Shown: positions 51,064 through 60,133, numbered from the stretch's first letter. The stretch: DNA of 64,000 bases from Candidatus Iainarchaeum sp. (GCA_016699555.1 CP064981.1:868001-932000); one strand, 5' to 3'. Numbers and translations are program-made. Notes: generated from the letters alone by a model not told the origin.

Positions 51064-51780
51064 ATGGAAAACCACACTACTTCTATACAAGTAAAAAATT
51101 CCTTTGATATTACTCAACCATTAACTGAGGATTTGTGCGAGTTTCTTGGAGCATTCTCTGGAGACGGGTTTACAAATGTTTACAATGGGTGTAAATATTT
51201 TGTAGGTTTCTCAGGCGACACGCGGCATGACTTAAGGTACTATCAAGACATAATCATGCCAATTGCCAAACGGTTGTTCAATATTCAAAACCCATATGTT
51301 CGAATTGGTAGAAAAAATGCAATGTGGGTCACCTTCTATTCGAAACTATTACATCAAATGTTAATTAATCGCTTTCAGATGCCCACGGGGGTCAAATTCG
51401 ACAAAGTTCGCGTACCAAAAGAAGTCTTAGAAGCAGCTCCAGAAATGAAAGCAGCATTTATCCGCGGGTGTATGGATACCGATGGGTGTGTTTTCTTTGA
51501 CAAGCGTCCAACCTACAAAACAAATTACATGCGACTCGATCTATGCATGTATAACCCAGTAATTTTGGATGAAATCAAAGAGATGCTTAGCGGATTAGGA
51601 ATTTTATCCCAACGACTTGCAAACAATAAGCACCTCCAAATCACATCAAAAGAAAATGTTCGAAAATATCTCGCAATTATTGGCAGCTCTAATCGCAGAC
51701 ACATTAATAAAATACTCAAAAAATATCCCGATTTTGAGGAATGGAATCCAATAGGGAATTACCGTTTTCTATTTCGATAA
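51064..51780 (+). CDS. Free-standing LAGLIDADG homing endonuclease
   Basis: A 238-residue two-motif LAGLIDADG DNA endonuclease. Motif 1 is LCEFLGAFSGDG at residues 24-35 and motif 2 is AAFIRGCMDTDG near 134-145, each with a catalytic acidic residue. It is not inside an intron or intein: the tRNA-Thr upstream is intact and continuous. The gene is much AT-richer than nearby housekeeping genes, and its stop overlaps a convergent membrane-protein gene by 22 bases. It is probably a mobile gene inserted behind the tRNA. Confidence 0.88.
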   Translation: MENHTTSIQVKNSFDITQPLTEDLCEFLGAFSGDGFTNVYNGCKYFVGFSGDTRHDLRYYQDIIMPIAKRLFNIQNPYVRIGRKNAMWVTFYSKLLHQMLINRFQMPTGVKFDKVRVPKEVLEAAPEMKAAFIRGCMDTDGCVFFDKRPTYKTNYMRLDLCMYNPVILDEIKEMLSGLGILSQRLANNKHLQITSKENVRKYLAIIGSSNRRHINKILKKYPDFEEWNPIGNYRFLFR

Positions 51781-52205
51781 ACCTCATACGCAGGAACCAC
51801 AAGGATTATCAAAGAAAGTAAAACTGCTGCAGCTTGCTTATCAAATGGAATACTTAGCTGCCAAAAAAATGGTGCAAACATAGTGGTTATTAGGCTCGCA
51901 AATGCAACAACCATAAAGTAGAATCCCAGGAATGCAGTAAAGGTATAGAAGTTATCTGCATTATTACCAAGGTTTCTAGTATATTCTGCAAAGAATCCAC
52001 TGCCAGGCGCATAGCGAAATGCAGTTAATCCCAAATAAGCCGCAAATCCAAACGCTACAAGTACAAATAATAGACTCAATGTCACTAAATCATCACCAAA
52101 GTACTTGACTTGATTAAAATTAATCTGAGCAGCAATAGCAATTATTCCAATCGCAATTGCAATTCTAATTGCTTCCGGATCTGAAAAAGGAATTTTTTTA
52201 TTCAT
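51759..52205 (-). CDS. AT-rich four-helix membrane protein
   Basis: A 148-residue protein with hydrophobic segments at about 13-28, 41-62, 86-112 and 124-142 and a basic C-terminus (YEVYRNRKR). It is AT-rich like the adjacent endonuclease and converges with it by 22 bases. It starts directly after the stop of the cyclophilin gene on the same strand, so it may be co-transcribed. No family is recognised. Confidence 0.55.
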   Translation of the reverse strand: MNKKIPFSDPEAIRIAIAIGIIAIAAQINFNQVKYFGDDLVTLSLLFVLVAFGFAAYLGLTAFRYAPGSGFFAEYTRNLGNNADNFYTFTAFLGFYFMVVAFASLITTMFAPFFWQLSIPFDKQAAAVLLSLIILVVPAYEVYRNRKR

Positions 52206-52799
52206 TCATTTCTCCACCCACACTTTCACCATAATCACAGGCGAAAGCGGTGCATCATTTGCATTCGTGGGCAACTTCCCAATCTTTTCAACCACATCCA
52301 TTCCAGAGACTACTTTTCCGAAGATGGCGTGCTTTCCATCCAACCAGGGAGTGGGAACCAACGTAACAAAGAATTGGCTTCCCCCGGTATTAGGACCGGC
52401 ATTGGCCATGGAAAGGATCCCAGGCGTTGAGTGTTTGAGTCCGGGTGCAAATTCATCGCGAATCTTGTAGCCGGGGCCGCCAGTCCCATTCCCATTGGGG
52501 TCGCCGCCCTGCAGCATGAAGTCGGCGATGACACGATGGAATTTCAATCCATTGTAGAATCCTTTATTGGTAAGATCCAGAAAATTCTTCGCGGTCAAGG
52601 GCGCCTTATCCAGGAATATTTCGGCCTTGAATGTGCCGTGATTCGTCTCAAAAACAACAATGGGATTCGACATAGGATTTTCCTCCGAGGAAAGAGATTG
52701 CGACTGATAGGCATCCACTACGGGTGCGCTTACTTGCCCCGTCTGGACACAGCCACTAGCCATGAGAAGGATAAGCAATATACCCAATAGCACTTGCAT
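52206..52799 (-). CDS. Lipid-anchored cyclophilin-type peptidyl-prolyl isomerase
   Basis: A 197-residue protein. The signal peptide ends in lipobox ASGC, so the enzyme is probably tethered outside the membrane. The cyclophilin core has FHRVIADFMLQGGDPNGNGTG, MANAGPNTGGSQFFVTL and LDGKHAIFGKVVSGMDVV. The active-site Arg in FHRV and the FMLQGGD and SQFF blocks are intact. It should speed folding of exported proteins. ATG 52799 fits an ATTTAAAT box 25-32 bases upstream on the minus strand. Confidence 0.93.
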   Translation of the reverse strand: MQVLLGILLILLMASGCVQTGQVSAPVVDAYQSQSLSSEENPMSNPIVVFETNHGTFKAEIFLDKAPLTAKNFLDLTNKGFYNGLKFHRVIADFMLQGGDPNGNGTGGPGYKIRDEFAPGLKHSTPGILSMANAGPNTGGSQFFVTLVPTPWLDGKHAIFGKVVSGMDVVEKIGKLPTNANDAPLSPVIMVKVWVEK

Positions 52800-52908
52800 A
52801 CCTATTCTGCACAAAAATACCATTTAAATGCCACGTTAACCCGCACACGCATGCTTTCGCCTAAGCAAATGGAAGCTTATTAAGTCGCGAAAGGCATCCA
52901 AAGAGTAT

Positions 52909-53589
52909 ATGGCTACCACCCCAACGACTGAACGGACAAAACACAACGCCGGAGCGCGCACGCTGCTCTTACTATTGGCGTTGGTGACGGTCGCAGGAGC
53001 CATCGTCGCCGTCTCCTTCATCCAAACCGCGCGCGTGACGAACACAAATCCTTACGCGCACATCACCAACTACGACGAATGCGTTGCCGCTGGATATCCT
53101 GCACTCAAATCCTATCCTGGGCAGTGTATCCTCCCGGATGGAACACGTTTTGTGCAAGTCATTCCGGAAGATAAGCAAATCAATTCCTATTCAGCATGTG
53201 TAGCGGTTGGATATCCCATTATGGAATCCGCTCCCCCAAAATGCCGCACACGCGATGGACGGACATTCACTGCTACTCCGGATGAATGGCCCACTCCCTC
53301 ACGCTTCGTTGCAGAAACATCCTGCACCATTGACGCAGAGTGTAAGTTGATTAATGAAGAGCTTGGATTTGCCTGCTGCCACATGGGAGCATGCCAAATT
53401 ACAGATTACTCCGAAGACCACTGGATCGCAGTGAATGCCAATTGGTTTGACTCACAGCGGGCAGTCCAATGCCCTGGAGACGACAGCTGCGGGCCTGCAC
53501 CCTTATGTGCGGTCCAAGTAGAACCCTCGGGTTATGCGCCTCGCTGTGTTCAAAACACCTGCCAGAAAGTCCTTGAGGGCACAGCGTAA
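52909..53589 (+). CDS. Membrane-anchored Cys-rich protein with duplicated domain
   Basis: A 226-residue protein with one N-terminal membrane helix (about 18-40). Two similar modules follow: YDECVAAGYPALKSYPGQC then DGTRF (about 54-80), and YSACVAVGYPIMESAPPKC then DGRTF (about 93-120). A Cys-rich end (CTIDAEC, CCHMGAC, CPGDDSCGPAPLC) would be disulfide-bonded outside the cell. The repeated CVAxGYP...C module occurs in other secreted prokaryotic proteins of unknown role. The start is supported by a CTTATTAAG box. Confidence 0.6.
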   Translation: MATTPTTERTKHNAGARTLLLLLALVTVAGAIVAVSFIQTARVTNTNPYAHITNYDECVAAGYPALKSYPGQCILPDGTRFVQVIPEDKQINSYSACVAVGYPIMESAPPKCRTRDGRTFTATPDEWPTPSRFVAETSCTIDAECKLINEELGFACCHMGACQITDYSEDHWIAVNANWFDSQRAVQCPGDDSCGPAPLCAVQVEPSGYAPRCVQNTCQKVLEGTA

Positions 53590-53620
53590 TACATAATAAT
53601 TAGAGCCTCTTTCTGAATGC

Positions 53621-54187
53621 ATGCCAAAGAATCGCTATTGGAGAGGCGCCTCATTTTCTGACCGACGGCAGCATGCACAACAACGCCAACAAAAAGAAAG
53701 AAAGATCATCCATCCTATTGGTTATCTTGATCCCGAAAAAAAACGAAAGCTATTGGCCAACCCCAAAGCCTTACGCGAATATGTCAAAAATACCTCACGA
53801 TGGCATGTCCTGGAAAACTTCAACGTCCCCACACTCTTTCATGCAGGCATTAATCCACGGATGTTGGTCGAGGCGGTTCGAATTGCACTGAAACCATTCT
53901 ATTACCCCGAACAGTTTCGAGATAATGCATCGGAGTTAAGCCACAAAGCAGTTCGACAAGTTTTACATGCACTCTTTGCAATGGGAGCACCACTACCCGT
54001 GCGCGCACTCATGCAACAAGCAAAACCCGAACCAATTCTTTATGAAGAATTAGTGGCATGGAGCCTATTGAGCGCCGGAATCCATTCTACTGCACTTGTA
54101 CCCGCCATCTCAAGCGAGGCCCTACACACCGTTCTTGCTCACCACCCGTCCTATTCTGAAAATATCCAACCCAAATCCCCTGAATAA
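53621..54187 (+). CDS. Basic orphan protein
   Basis: A 188-residue protein with a basic, Gln/Arg-rich N-terminus (SFSDRRQHAQQRQQKERK), a central helical part (LREYVKNTSRWHVLENFNVP, MLVEAVRIALKPFYYPEQF) and a helical C-terminus. There is no membrane segment or motif. It follows the Cys-rich secreted gene by 31 bases. No family is recognised. Confidence 0.45.
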   Translation: MPKNRYWRGASFSDRRQHAQQRQQKERKIIHPIGYLDPEKKRKLLANPKALREYVKNTSRWHVLENFNVPTLFHAGINPRMLVEAVRIALKPFYYPEQFRDNASELSHKAVRQVLHALFAMGAPLPVRALMQQAKPEPILYEELVAWSLLSAGIHSTALVPAISSEALHTVLAHHPSYSENIQPKSPE

Positions 54188-54258
54188 TTACGACACATCG
54201 CAGAGGCGAAAGCGGCATTTGACGTAGTTTTAAAAAGAAATTCGACACTAATAGGAAC

Positions 54259-54960
54259 ATGGACCAACTCAAAGTCACTATCGCAGGCGAAATCACCCTT
54301 TCAAAGGATCCCGGTGGATCCATGAAAAAATGGAGAGAAATCTTCGGAATCTCCCAAACCGAACTCGCCGAATACCTTAAAGTCTCCTCTTCCACGATTT
54401 CCGACTACGAAGGCGGACGCCGAAAATCCCCCGGAATCGCCGTCATCAACCGCTTAGTCGAAGCACTCCTCGATGTCGACAAGACACGCGGTGGACGGAT
54501 TGCCGAACAACTCTCCCGCGAACAAATCCCCAAAGAAAAAGTATTCCAAGTGCACGAGTTCAACGCCTCCATGAATGGAAAAGTATTCCAAGAAAAAATC
54601 GAAGGCGAATGCATCGCGAACCAATTGAAACTCAAAGACATGAACCTGTACGGGTACACGGTCATCGATTCATTGAAAGTTATCCTCGACGTGCCCGTGC
54701 ACGAGTACTTGCAGATGTATGGCAAGACACCCGAACGCGCACTCATCTTCACCCAAGTCGAATCGGGAAGAAGCCCCTTGATCGCCGTCAAAGTCGGACG
54801 ATTCTCCACGGATTTACGCCCGAGCTTAGTGGTATTGCACGGCTGCCAGAAAGTGGACCCCATCGCCAAGCGCATCGCGGAAAATGAGAAGATCCCACTC
54901 ATCGTCACGCAAAAACCCCTTGACAAAATCATGGAAACGCTCAAGGGATTTGAAGCGTAG
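54259..54960 (+). CDS. XRE-type helix-turn-helix regulator with archaeal C-terminal domain
   Basis: In this 233-residue protein residues 23-70 form a Cro/C1 HTH (REIFGISQTELAEYLKVSSS, STISDYEGGRRKSPG). Residues 95-230 form an alpha/beta ligand-binding-like domain (FQVHEFNASMNGKVFQEK, LDVPVHEYLQMYGK, LIFTQVESGRSPLIAVK). The combination occurs in archaeal regulators, but the ligand is not known. A GTTTTAAAAAG box lies about 25-35 bases upstream, supporting the ATG used. Confidence 0.82.
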   Translation: MDQLKVTIAGEITLSKDPGGSMKKWREIFGISQTELAEYLKVSSSTISDYEGGRRKSPGIAVINRLVEALLDVDKTRGGRIAEQLSREQIPKEKVFQVHEFNASMNGKVFQEKIEGECIANQLKLKDMNLYGYTVIDSLKVILDVPVHEYLQMYGKTPERALIFTQVESGRSPLIAVKVGRFSTDLRPSLVVLHGCQKVDPIAKRIAENEKIPLIVTQKPLDKIMETLKGFEA

Positions 54961-54961
54961 A

Positions 54962-55615
54962 TTACTTGATTCTGGCACGTCTTCGGCGCTTGAATGCACG
55001 CACCTTACGCGCAACATGATTAGGAAAATGAATTGCTTGGATCAGTGGAACAGATGTAACTCTTTGTATAAGAGGAATAGAATTAACATAGCGCGAAGGA
55101 ATTGCTCTTTTAATTGCAGGAGCATGGCCCGCGCCCACTAAAATGACTCCGACATCTTTTTCATGTTTAATTCTTCGAATAAAACGATTATTGCGTAAAT
55201 GCAAGTCCTCATAACTTTCTAAATAAAATCTTGTAATCGGCCTAAAACGTTTTCCTTTAGTATGAGCTAAAATCATTCCATGCTGAGTCCTATTATTATC
55301 CATTCCCACTACACGCATGCCTTTTTTGATTGCTAATAGTACCGGCAAAGAAAATCCTTTTTCCGGTGTGTGAGTTGACGAAAAATCAATTCCACACCAC
55401 ATCATTTCATCAATTGCCCTCTTCGTTTGCTCAGCATTTTTGCCATCAAAGTCAAGTTTTGGAGCTAATTCTTTTATTGCATCTACTTGTGTTTGTGGCA
55501 TTTCTACCATTAATGTTTTTCCTTTAATTCCAAATTTTTCAATTAATCTTAACGCTTTCTTTGTAGCTCCCCACGTATGAGAAACCCCAATCAGATAAGG
55601 AAGATCTATTCGCAT
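54962..55615 (-). CDS. TraB/PrgY-like protein
   Basis: A 217-residue protein with a divergent TraB/Tiki-type pattern: LIGVSHTWGATKKAL near the start, LMVEMPQTQVDAI (about 35-47), RVVGMDNNR (about 100) and DVGVILVGAGHAPAI (about 153-167), with a basic C-terminus. TraB-family proteins are thought to act as proteases or on membrane signals. No membrane helix is seen here, which is unusual. The gene is AT-rich and converges with the XRE gene. Confidence 0.6.
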   Translation of the reverse strand: MRIDLPYLIGVSHTWGATKKALRLIEKFGIKGKTLMVEMPQTQVDAIKELAPKLDFDGKNAEQTKRAIDEMMWCGIDFSSTHTPEKGFSLPVLLAIKKGMRVVGMDNNRTQHGMILAHTKGKRFRPITRFYLESYEDLHLRNNRFIRRIKHEKDVGVILVGAGHAPAIKRAIPSRYVNSIPLIQRVTSVPLIQAIHFPNHVARKVRAFKRRRRARIK

Positions 55616-55730
55616 AACCCACTAACCAAATGTAGATTAATTAATCTGTTGGTGTAAAAAGTTGAAATTTCCTGTTAATTGTTCGTGTATAACACACGCC
55701 CATAAAAACTTCAAAAGACAAATTGCTTAT

Positions 55731-56015
55731 ATGACGAGTTCAAAAAATATAAAAAAAACCCAATGGCGAAACCGCGTGCAAAAAAATAATAATGTTGCAA
55801 GCACACGATACCATATGCACGATAAATCAATTAGTTCTGAAACACAGCTTATTCTATCAAAGCTCGATGAATTGAACATGAAAATGAATGCCTTGCTTGT
55901 TGGAGAAGAAATGCCGACGCCCGAAGAAAAAAGAGCCGCTGAAATTGGCAAGCGCGAGTATAAAGAAGGAAAAACAATCCCTTGGGATGAAGTAAAGAAG
56001 AAGCTGAGGCGATAA
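55731..56015 (+). CDS. RelB-like antitoxin
   Basis: A 94-residue protein. The N-terminal 45 residues are basic and disordered. The C-terminal part (ETQLILSKLDELNMKMNALL, PTPEEKRAAEIGKREYKEGK, PWDEVKKKL) has the helical, charged style of RelB/antitoxin tails. The start may be the ATG at 55815, 28 codons later. It is followed after 2 bases by a RelE-like toxin gene starting with GTG, the usual operon order. Confidence 0.6.
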   Translation: MTSSKNIKKTQWRNRVQKNNNVASTRYHMHDKSISSETQLILSKLDELNMKMNALLVGEEMPTPEEKRAAEIGKREYKEGKTIPWDEVKKKLRR

Positions 56016-56017
56016 TC

Positions 56018-56290
56018 GTGCAAGCATTCTCTATTTCACTTAGCCGTAAGGCTAGAAAGGGAGTAGCAGCGATTGATACGCATACTCAGCAATTAATAGT
56101 CGAAGCCATTGAAACACTCAAAAATGACCCTGTCCCAACCAAAAAGTATGATGTCAAGAAGCTTTTGGGAAGCGAAAGTGATTATCGCATACGCATTGGA
56201 CAATACCGTGTTCAATACACCGTTTATCGCGAAGAAAAAGCGATCTTGGTGTTCTATATCAACCGCCGATCAGATAACACCTACAAATAA
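56018..56290 (+). CDS. RelE/ParE-type toxin
   Basis: A 90-residue RelE-superfamily protein (LSRKARKGVAAIDTHTQQL, KYDVKKLLGSESDYRIRIGQ, YRVQYTVYREEKAILVFYIN). These toxins cleave mRNA at the ribosome or inhibit gyrase. The Arg/Tyr-rich C-terminal strands match the RelE active face. It starts with GTG 2 bases after the antitoxin stop. The Tyr after NRRSDNT at the C-terminus is typical. Confidence 0.82.
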   Translation: MQAFSISLSRKARKGVAAIDTHTQQLIVEAIETLKNDPVPTKKYDVKKLLGSESDYRIRIGQYRVQYTVYREEKAILVFYINRRSDNTYK

Positions 56291-57034
56291 TCACGGAATC
56301 CTAACCAAATACGTCATCCTTGACTCGTGCTTCCCTTTGTCGCTTAAGCCAATCAGTTTTGGAGAAGCCTGAATCGTCCCACGATACTTGCGCGCCACAA
56401 AATTGGCTGCGGCCTTAGTTGCTTTGCGGGAAACGATCCACGCATCCAATCCAAACTTCTGGGGGATCCAATTGGTCACGACGGCCTTGGAGTCATCCTT
56501 CACCAAGGGCTTCAATGCCTCATCAATATCCTGTTGCACTTGACGGATTTTCTCCATTGTTTTCTCGGTAAAGCGAACCTGGATTATCCCCTCATAATAA
56601 TTCGAAGAGACCAGCATATCATCATTACAGATGGACTTTCGCGGGACAAGCTTCGAATGAAGCGTAAAAGCAACCGGTTGCCCCTCCAATTCACCCTCAA
56701 TCTGCACATCCACGTCCGAAGTCGCATCATCTCTCGGAGTGAGTTGAATGCCCACATTTGCATCATGCAATTTCTTGACATTCACCTTCTTCTCGATCCA
56801 GTTCTTGAAGGTATTCTCCTCTTGCACGACCCACTTCCCTTCCACGCGCACCTTTTGGCAGCGCTGGCAGTATTCTAATTCGAGTTTCTCGGGCATATGC
56901 ACCAAATCAGGATGGTCTTTCAGGAAACAATCCCTGCAAAAGAGACCAATGAACTCTCCCTGCGTCTTCCCGCACTTTGGACAGAACTGCCCGCCACGAG
57001 CTTTAGGGCTTTTCCCTTCGTCTGTTTTAGGCAT
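56291..57034 (-). CDS. nmd3: NMD3-like ribosome-export/60S-assembly protein
   Basis: A 247-residue archaeal NMD3. Three CxxC zinc pairs (CPKCGK, CRDC, CQRCQKVR) at residues 18-60 are followed by the central RNA-binding domain (TPRDDATSDVDVQIEGEL, SNYYEGIIQVRF) and a C-terminal region with LDAWIVSRKATKAAANFVAR. It acts in large-subunit maturation. The stop abuts the RelE stop on the other strand, and its start overlaps the hydrolase stop. Confidence 0.92.
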   Translation of the reverse strand: MPKTDEGKSPKARGGQFCPKCGKTQGEFIGLFCRDCFLKDHPDLVHMPEKLELEYCQRCQKVRVEGKWVVQEENTFKNWIEKKVNVKKLHDANVGIQLTPRDDATSDVDVQIEGELEGQPVAFTLHSKLVPRKSICNDDMLVSSNYYEGIIQVRFTEKTMEKIRQVQQDIDEALKPLVKDDSKAVVTNWIPQKFGLDAWIVSRKATKAAANFVARKYRGTIQASPKLIGLSDKGKHESRMTYLVRIP

Positions 57035-57767
57035 GGCGCTTCACCCAATCCATCACAATATCAAACACCTCATTCCAGCGATGCGTATACACGTGATCGG
57101 CATCCTTCAACAAATGCAATTCCTTGTCCGTAGTAGAAGTAAGCAAGGGCATGAGTGTTTCAGAGTCCTTGGCAAAAAGAATGGGGTCCTTTGTCCCATG
57201 AACTACACAAACCGGGCACGTGATCTTTCCAACAAAACTATCGCGTGGAAATAGAAGCGCTGACTCCACGAATGCAAGTGGAAAATCAACCAAGTGCTCA
57301 CCCATTTCAACGGAAACCATCTCTTTTTCACGACGCGCGATTCGTTTGACCACATTGGAGGGGTTGGAAACAGGGGAGAGCGCAATCACTCCATTCACTT
57401 TCTGCTGGGAAGCAATCAACAAACCCACTCCGCCACCAAGACTATGACCTAAAACAAAAATTTTAGAAACACCCGCGTTCCGCAAAAAACCGATCGCTGC
57501 CTGGGCGTTGGAAATGAGCTCATGATAAGTCAACTGCTTGATATCCCCCTCACTCTCACCATGCGCAAAAAAGTCAAAGCGCAGTACGGCAAACTGGCAT
57601 TCTTTGGCTAGGCGTTCTCCGAGGGACTGCATCCATAATTGGTCCTTGCTCGCAAAGACACCGTGCATGAGAACAAGCCCCGCTTTTGGATTCCCCTCGG
57701 GCAAGTGCAGAATACCCGACAAGGCGTGATGTTGGAAAGTCTCCAATTGGACGTGTTCCATGCTCAT
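57027..57767 (-). CDS. Alpha/beta hydrolase
   Basis: A 246-residue serine hydrolase. The oxyanion region LVLMHGVFASKDQ (about 23-35), the nucleophile Ser in GHSLGGGVG (about 104), the Asp in VHGTKDPILF (about 195) and the His in ADHVYTHRW (about 227) form a complete triad. An esterase or acyl-hydrolase role is likely; the substrate is unknown. It overlaps the nmd3 start by 8 bases. A start two codons later (57761) is possible. Confidence 0.85.
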   Translation of the reverse strand: MSMEHVQLETFQHHALSGILHLPEGNPKAGLVLMHGVFASKDQLWMQSLGERLAKECQFAVLRFDFFAHGESEGDIKQLTYHELISNAQAAIGFLRNAGVSKIFVLGHSLGGGVGLLIASQQKVNGVIALSPVSNPSNVVKRIARREKEMVSVEMGEHLVDFPLAFVESALLFPRDSFVGKITCPVCVVHGTKDPILFAKDSETLMPLLTSTTDKELHLLKDADHVYTHRWNEVFDIVMDWVKRHA

Positions 57768-57822
57768 AATACAACATCTCCACAAATCCCATTAAATGCA
57801 TGCGCACCGGCACGAAAATGGC

Positions 57823-58656
57823 CTATTTGCCCTGTTTGACCACTTTTCGGGCTGCGCCTTCGGAGCGATTCAATTGGAAATAGAGCACCGGGGAAAGGAC
57901 ATACTGATAGGTATAGAGCACCACCGTCACGAGGCGCAATGCAATGAATGCAATCCCATAAACCACACCCGCACCTAGTCCACCAATCGCAAAGGCCAAG
58001 TACATGGAAATCAGCGCCAATAGCAGGCTGATGATGGAAAGTCCTGTCACATCCTTGAAATACTTCTTGCCCAACTCGATGCTCTTACCCATGCTCTGTA
58101 TCACGCCACGCTTCTCGATGACGACGATGGTATTGGAAAAGTAGAACGCCACAAACACCAGCAGCCCAATCACACCCATCCCCGCAAACCCAATCGCAGT
58201 CGCAAGGAGTTCATTCGGTCCCGCGATGAGTTTGGAGAAAATAATCAAAATCATAAAAGGGGTCAAGATGAGCGAGAAGATGATGATGACGGAAATGTTC
58301 AATGGAATAATCCGCGAAGCATGCTCAAGCGACTCCCCAAACGCCTTTCCGAGCGAAACATTCTTCTTGGAATTAATCTGGTTCACGATCACGGGATACA
58401 TGGCATTCACGAGGATGTCAACCACCAATGCAATCAACGACAAACCCAAACTCAACACCGAAAAACGCGCAAGCTGCTGCAATTGGAGGGGATCGATCGT
58501 CGTTTGGGGAGCAGTAAAAACGGTAAGGCTCTGCGCGGTCCAAATCAATAACAACCCATACAAGGCCGCCACCACAAGCTTGGGAAGCAACACCTTCGGG
58601 TGCTGGACCACAATATCCCATGAACGCGAAAGCGTCTCAACCCACTTTGAATCCAT
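57823..58656 (-). CDS. Multi-span membrane protein
   Basis: A 277-residue protein with about six hydrophobic helices (near 23-42, 66-90, 116-138, 147-172, 196-222 and 227-258) and a conserved-looking NQINSKKNVSLGKAF loop. It resembles the membrane domains next to glycerophosphodiester phosphodiesterases (GDPD_2-like), though the similarity is weak. Its start overlaps the stop of the upstream CPSF-like nuclease gene by 20 bases. Confidence 0.55.
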   Translation of the reverse strand: MDSKWVETLSRSWDIVVQHPKVLLPKLVVAALYGLLLIWTAQSLTVFTAPQTTIDPLQLQQLARFSVLSLGLSLIALVVDILVNAMYPVIVNQINSKKNVSLGKAFGESLEHASRIIPLNISVIIIFSLILTPFMILIIFSKLIAGPNELLATAIGFAGMGVIGLLVFVAFYFSNTIVVIEKRGVIQSMGKSIELGKKYFKDVTGLSIISLLLALISMYLAFAIGGLGAGVVYGIAFIALRLVTVVLYTYQYVLSPVLYFQLNRSEGAARKVVKQGK

Positions 58657-60034
58657 AGTGTATGAAAAAAATCTGAGAATATAAGGAGCCGCTTTCGAGC
58701 GGCTGCACCGATGGACATGAGGGAAATGAATTCCCCCAATAATCCATTACATCGACAGCTGAACGGTGTCGCCCGTTGCGGGGGTTGGACACGTTGTAGC
58801 CTTGGGCCTTCAACTCATCATTGAAGTCCGTCGAGATCTGCTTGTCTCCGTGGATCAGGATCAATTGCTCCGGAGACAATACCTTGATCGTCTTCAGCAA
58901 CGAATCTCTTCCCGAGTGCGCAGAAAAGTCGAAGCGCTGGATGGACATCTTCGGAGCGACTTCGCCGACTTCCAATTCAATCTTTCCGGTCTCCAACAGC
59001 TTTCTTCCCTTGGTTCCGGGGACTTGGAATCCCGTCATCAACAACGAAGAACGCTCGTCCGCGTGCAAGTGATTCAAATAATGCATCACAGGACCGCCTT
59101 CGATCATTCCCGCAGTCGTAACAATCACACTGGGTTCCTTCAACGCGGCCTTTCTGTGCCCCGGATGACGAACCATGTTCAATTGTTCCAGCATTCTACG
59201 AACGGTCTTGGGCTTGGAATTGAACTGGGGATACTGGTGATAGATTTCGGTCGCCTTGCGAGACATTCCGTCCAAGAAAACGGGTGCATTCACGCCGTGA
59301 TCGAACATCACATCCAAGATTTCCTGCGTTCTACCGACGGCAAACGCCGCAACGACGGCATGACCGCCATTGTCGATGGTGTCGTTGATCTTCTGCATGA
59401 AATCCTTCTCAACCTTTTCGCGGTCGGGGTGCATACGATTACCGTAGGTGGATTCCATCAAGAGATAGTCCACTTTACCCAAGGACTTGATGTCCGCCCC
59501 ATTGTGCAAGCGCGTGGGGGGAAGCATGAAGTCGCCGGAGTAGACAAACGTCTTCTCTTTGACATTCAACTTCACCATGGCAGCGCCGGCAATGTGTCCC
59601 GCGTCCACGAATTCGAGGCGGGCGTTAGGGGTAATATCCAAGGGACGATTATACTGCATCGCGTGCACCGACTTCTCGGCGCGCAAGACTTCATTGGGAG
59701 AGAACGCGTGTTCTTTTCCGTCTTGGTCCGCGATCTTCAACGCGTCCATCCACAACATCTTACTCAGATCTTGCGTGGGAGAGGTCATGTAACTGGGGGC
59801 GTTCTGCTTCACATACAATTCCGGCCAGAAACCACTATGGTCCATGTGCGCGTGCGAAAGAATGTTCGCGTCGATTTTACCCTCCACTAAAGTAGGGTAT
59901 TCCGATGGCATTCCGGGTTGGAATTTCACACCATAGTCCATCAAAATGCGTTCGTTCTCTGCATTCAGCACAAAACAACTACGGCCGATTTCTCTTCCGG
60001 CTCCATGTACTTCTAAACTATACTGATTACTCAT
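58637..60034 (-). CDS. CPSF-like metallo-beta-lactamase/beta-CASP nuclease
   Basis: A 465-residue RNA nuclease of the RNase J/aCPSF2 group. The zinc motif HAHMDHSGFWPE is near 60-71, YSGDFMLPP near 173-181, MESTYGNR near 193-200, the beta-CASP part VAAFAVGRTQEILDVM near 229, FSAHSGRDSL near 384, and the late His in LILIHGDKQIS near 403. It would cut or degrade mRNA. The C-terminal residues, about 435-465, overlap the start of the following membrane-protein gene. Confidence 0.93.
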   Translation of the reverse strand: MSNQYSLEVHGAGREIGRSCFVLNAENERILMDYGVKFQPGMPSEYPTLVEGKIDANILSHAHMDHSGFWPELYVKQNAPSYMTSPTQDLSKMLWMDALKIADQDGKEHAFSPNEVLRAEKSVHAMQYNRPLDITPNARLEFVDAGHIAGAAMVKLNVKEKTFVYSGDFMLPPTRLHNGADIKSLGKVDYLLMESTYGNRMHPDREKVEKDFMQKINDTIDNGGHAVVAAFAVGRTQEILDVMFDHGVNAPVFLDGMSRKATEIYHQYPQFNSKPKTVRRMLEQLNMVRHPGHRKAALKEPSVIVTTAGMIEGGPVMHYLNHLHADERSSLLMTGFQVPGTKGRKLLETGKIELEVGEVAPKMSIQRFDFSAHSGRDSLLKTIKVLSPEQLILIHGDKQISTDFNDELKAQGYNVSNPRNGRHRSAVDVMDYWGNSFPSCPSVQPLESGSLYSQIFFIHYGFKVG

Positions 60035-60096
60035 TGAGTATCAACTCTTTTTTTGATTGTTTTTCAGAATCAATCTTTGCTCTCATTCCATCCGGA

Positions 60097-60133
60097 GCAC
60101 ACGCGTGTGCCCTATCTTTTCAACAAAATAGGG
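60097..60133 (+). repeat. Mosaic hairpin repeat, copy 9 (possible)
   Basis: GCACACGCGTGTGC (60097-60110) is a perfect 14-base palindrome. It is followed by CCCTAT/ATAGGG around CTTTTCAACAAA (60110-60133). The C-like loop resembles other copies, but the spacers differ. Upstream, GATTG/CAATC (60055-60075) forms another hairpin. The 304-base gap 60035-60338 holds no gene. Confidence 0.4.

Noticed and set aside
51064..52205. Integrated element with att repeats behind tRNA-Thr
   Set aside because: No second copy of the tRNA-Thr 3' end was found downstream of the AT-rich patch.
58766..59890. 374-codon plus-strand frame inside the CPSF-like nuclease
   Set aside because: Fully antisense to a well-conserved beta-CASP enzyme, with a composition typical of reversed codons.
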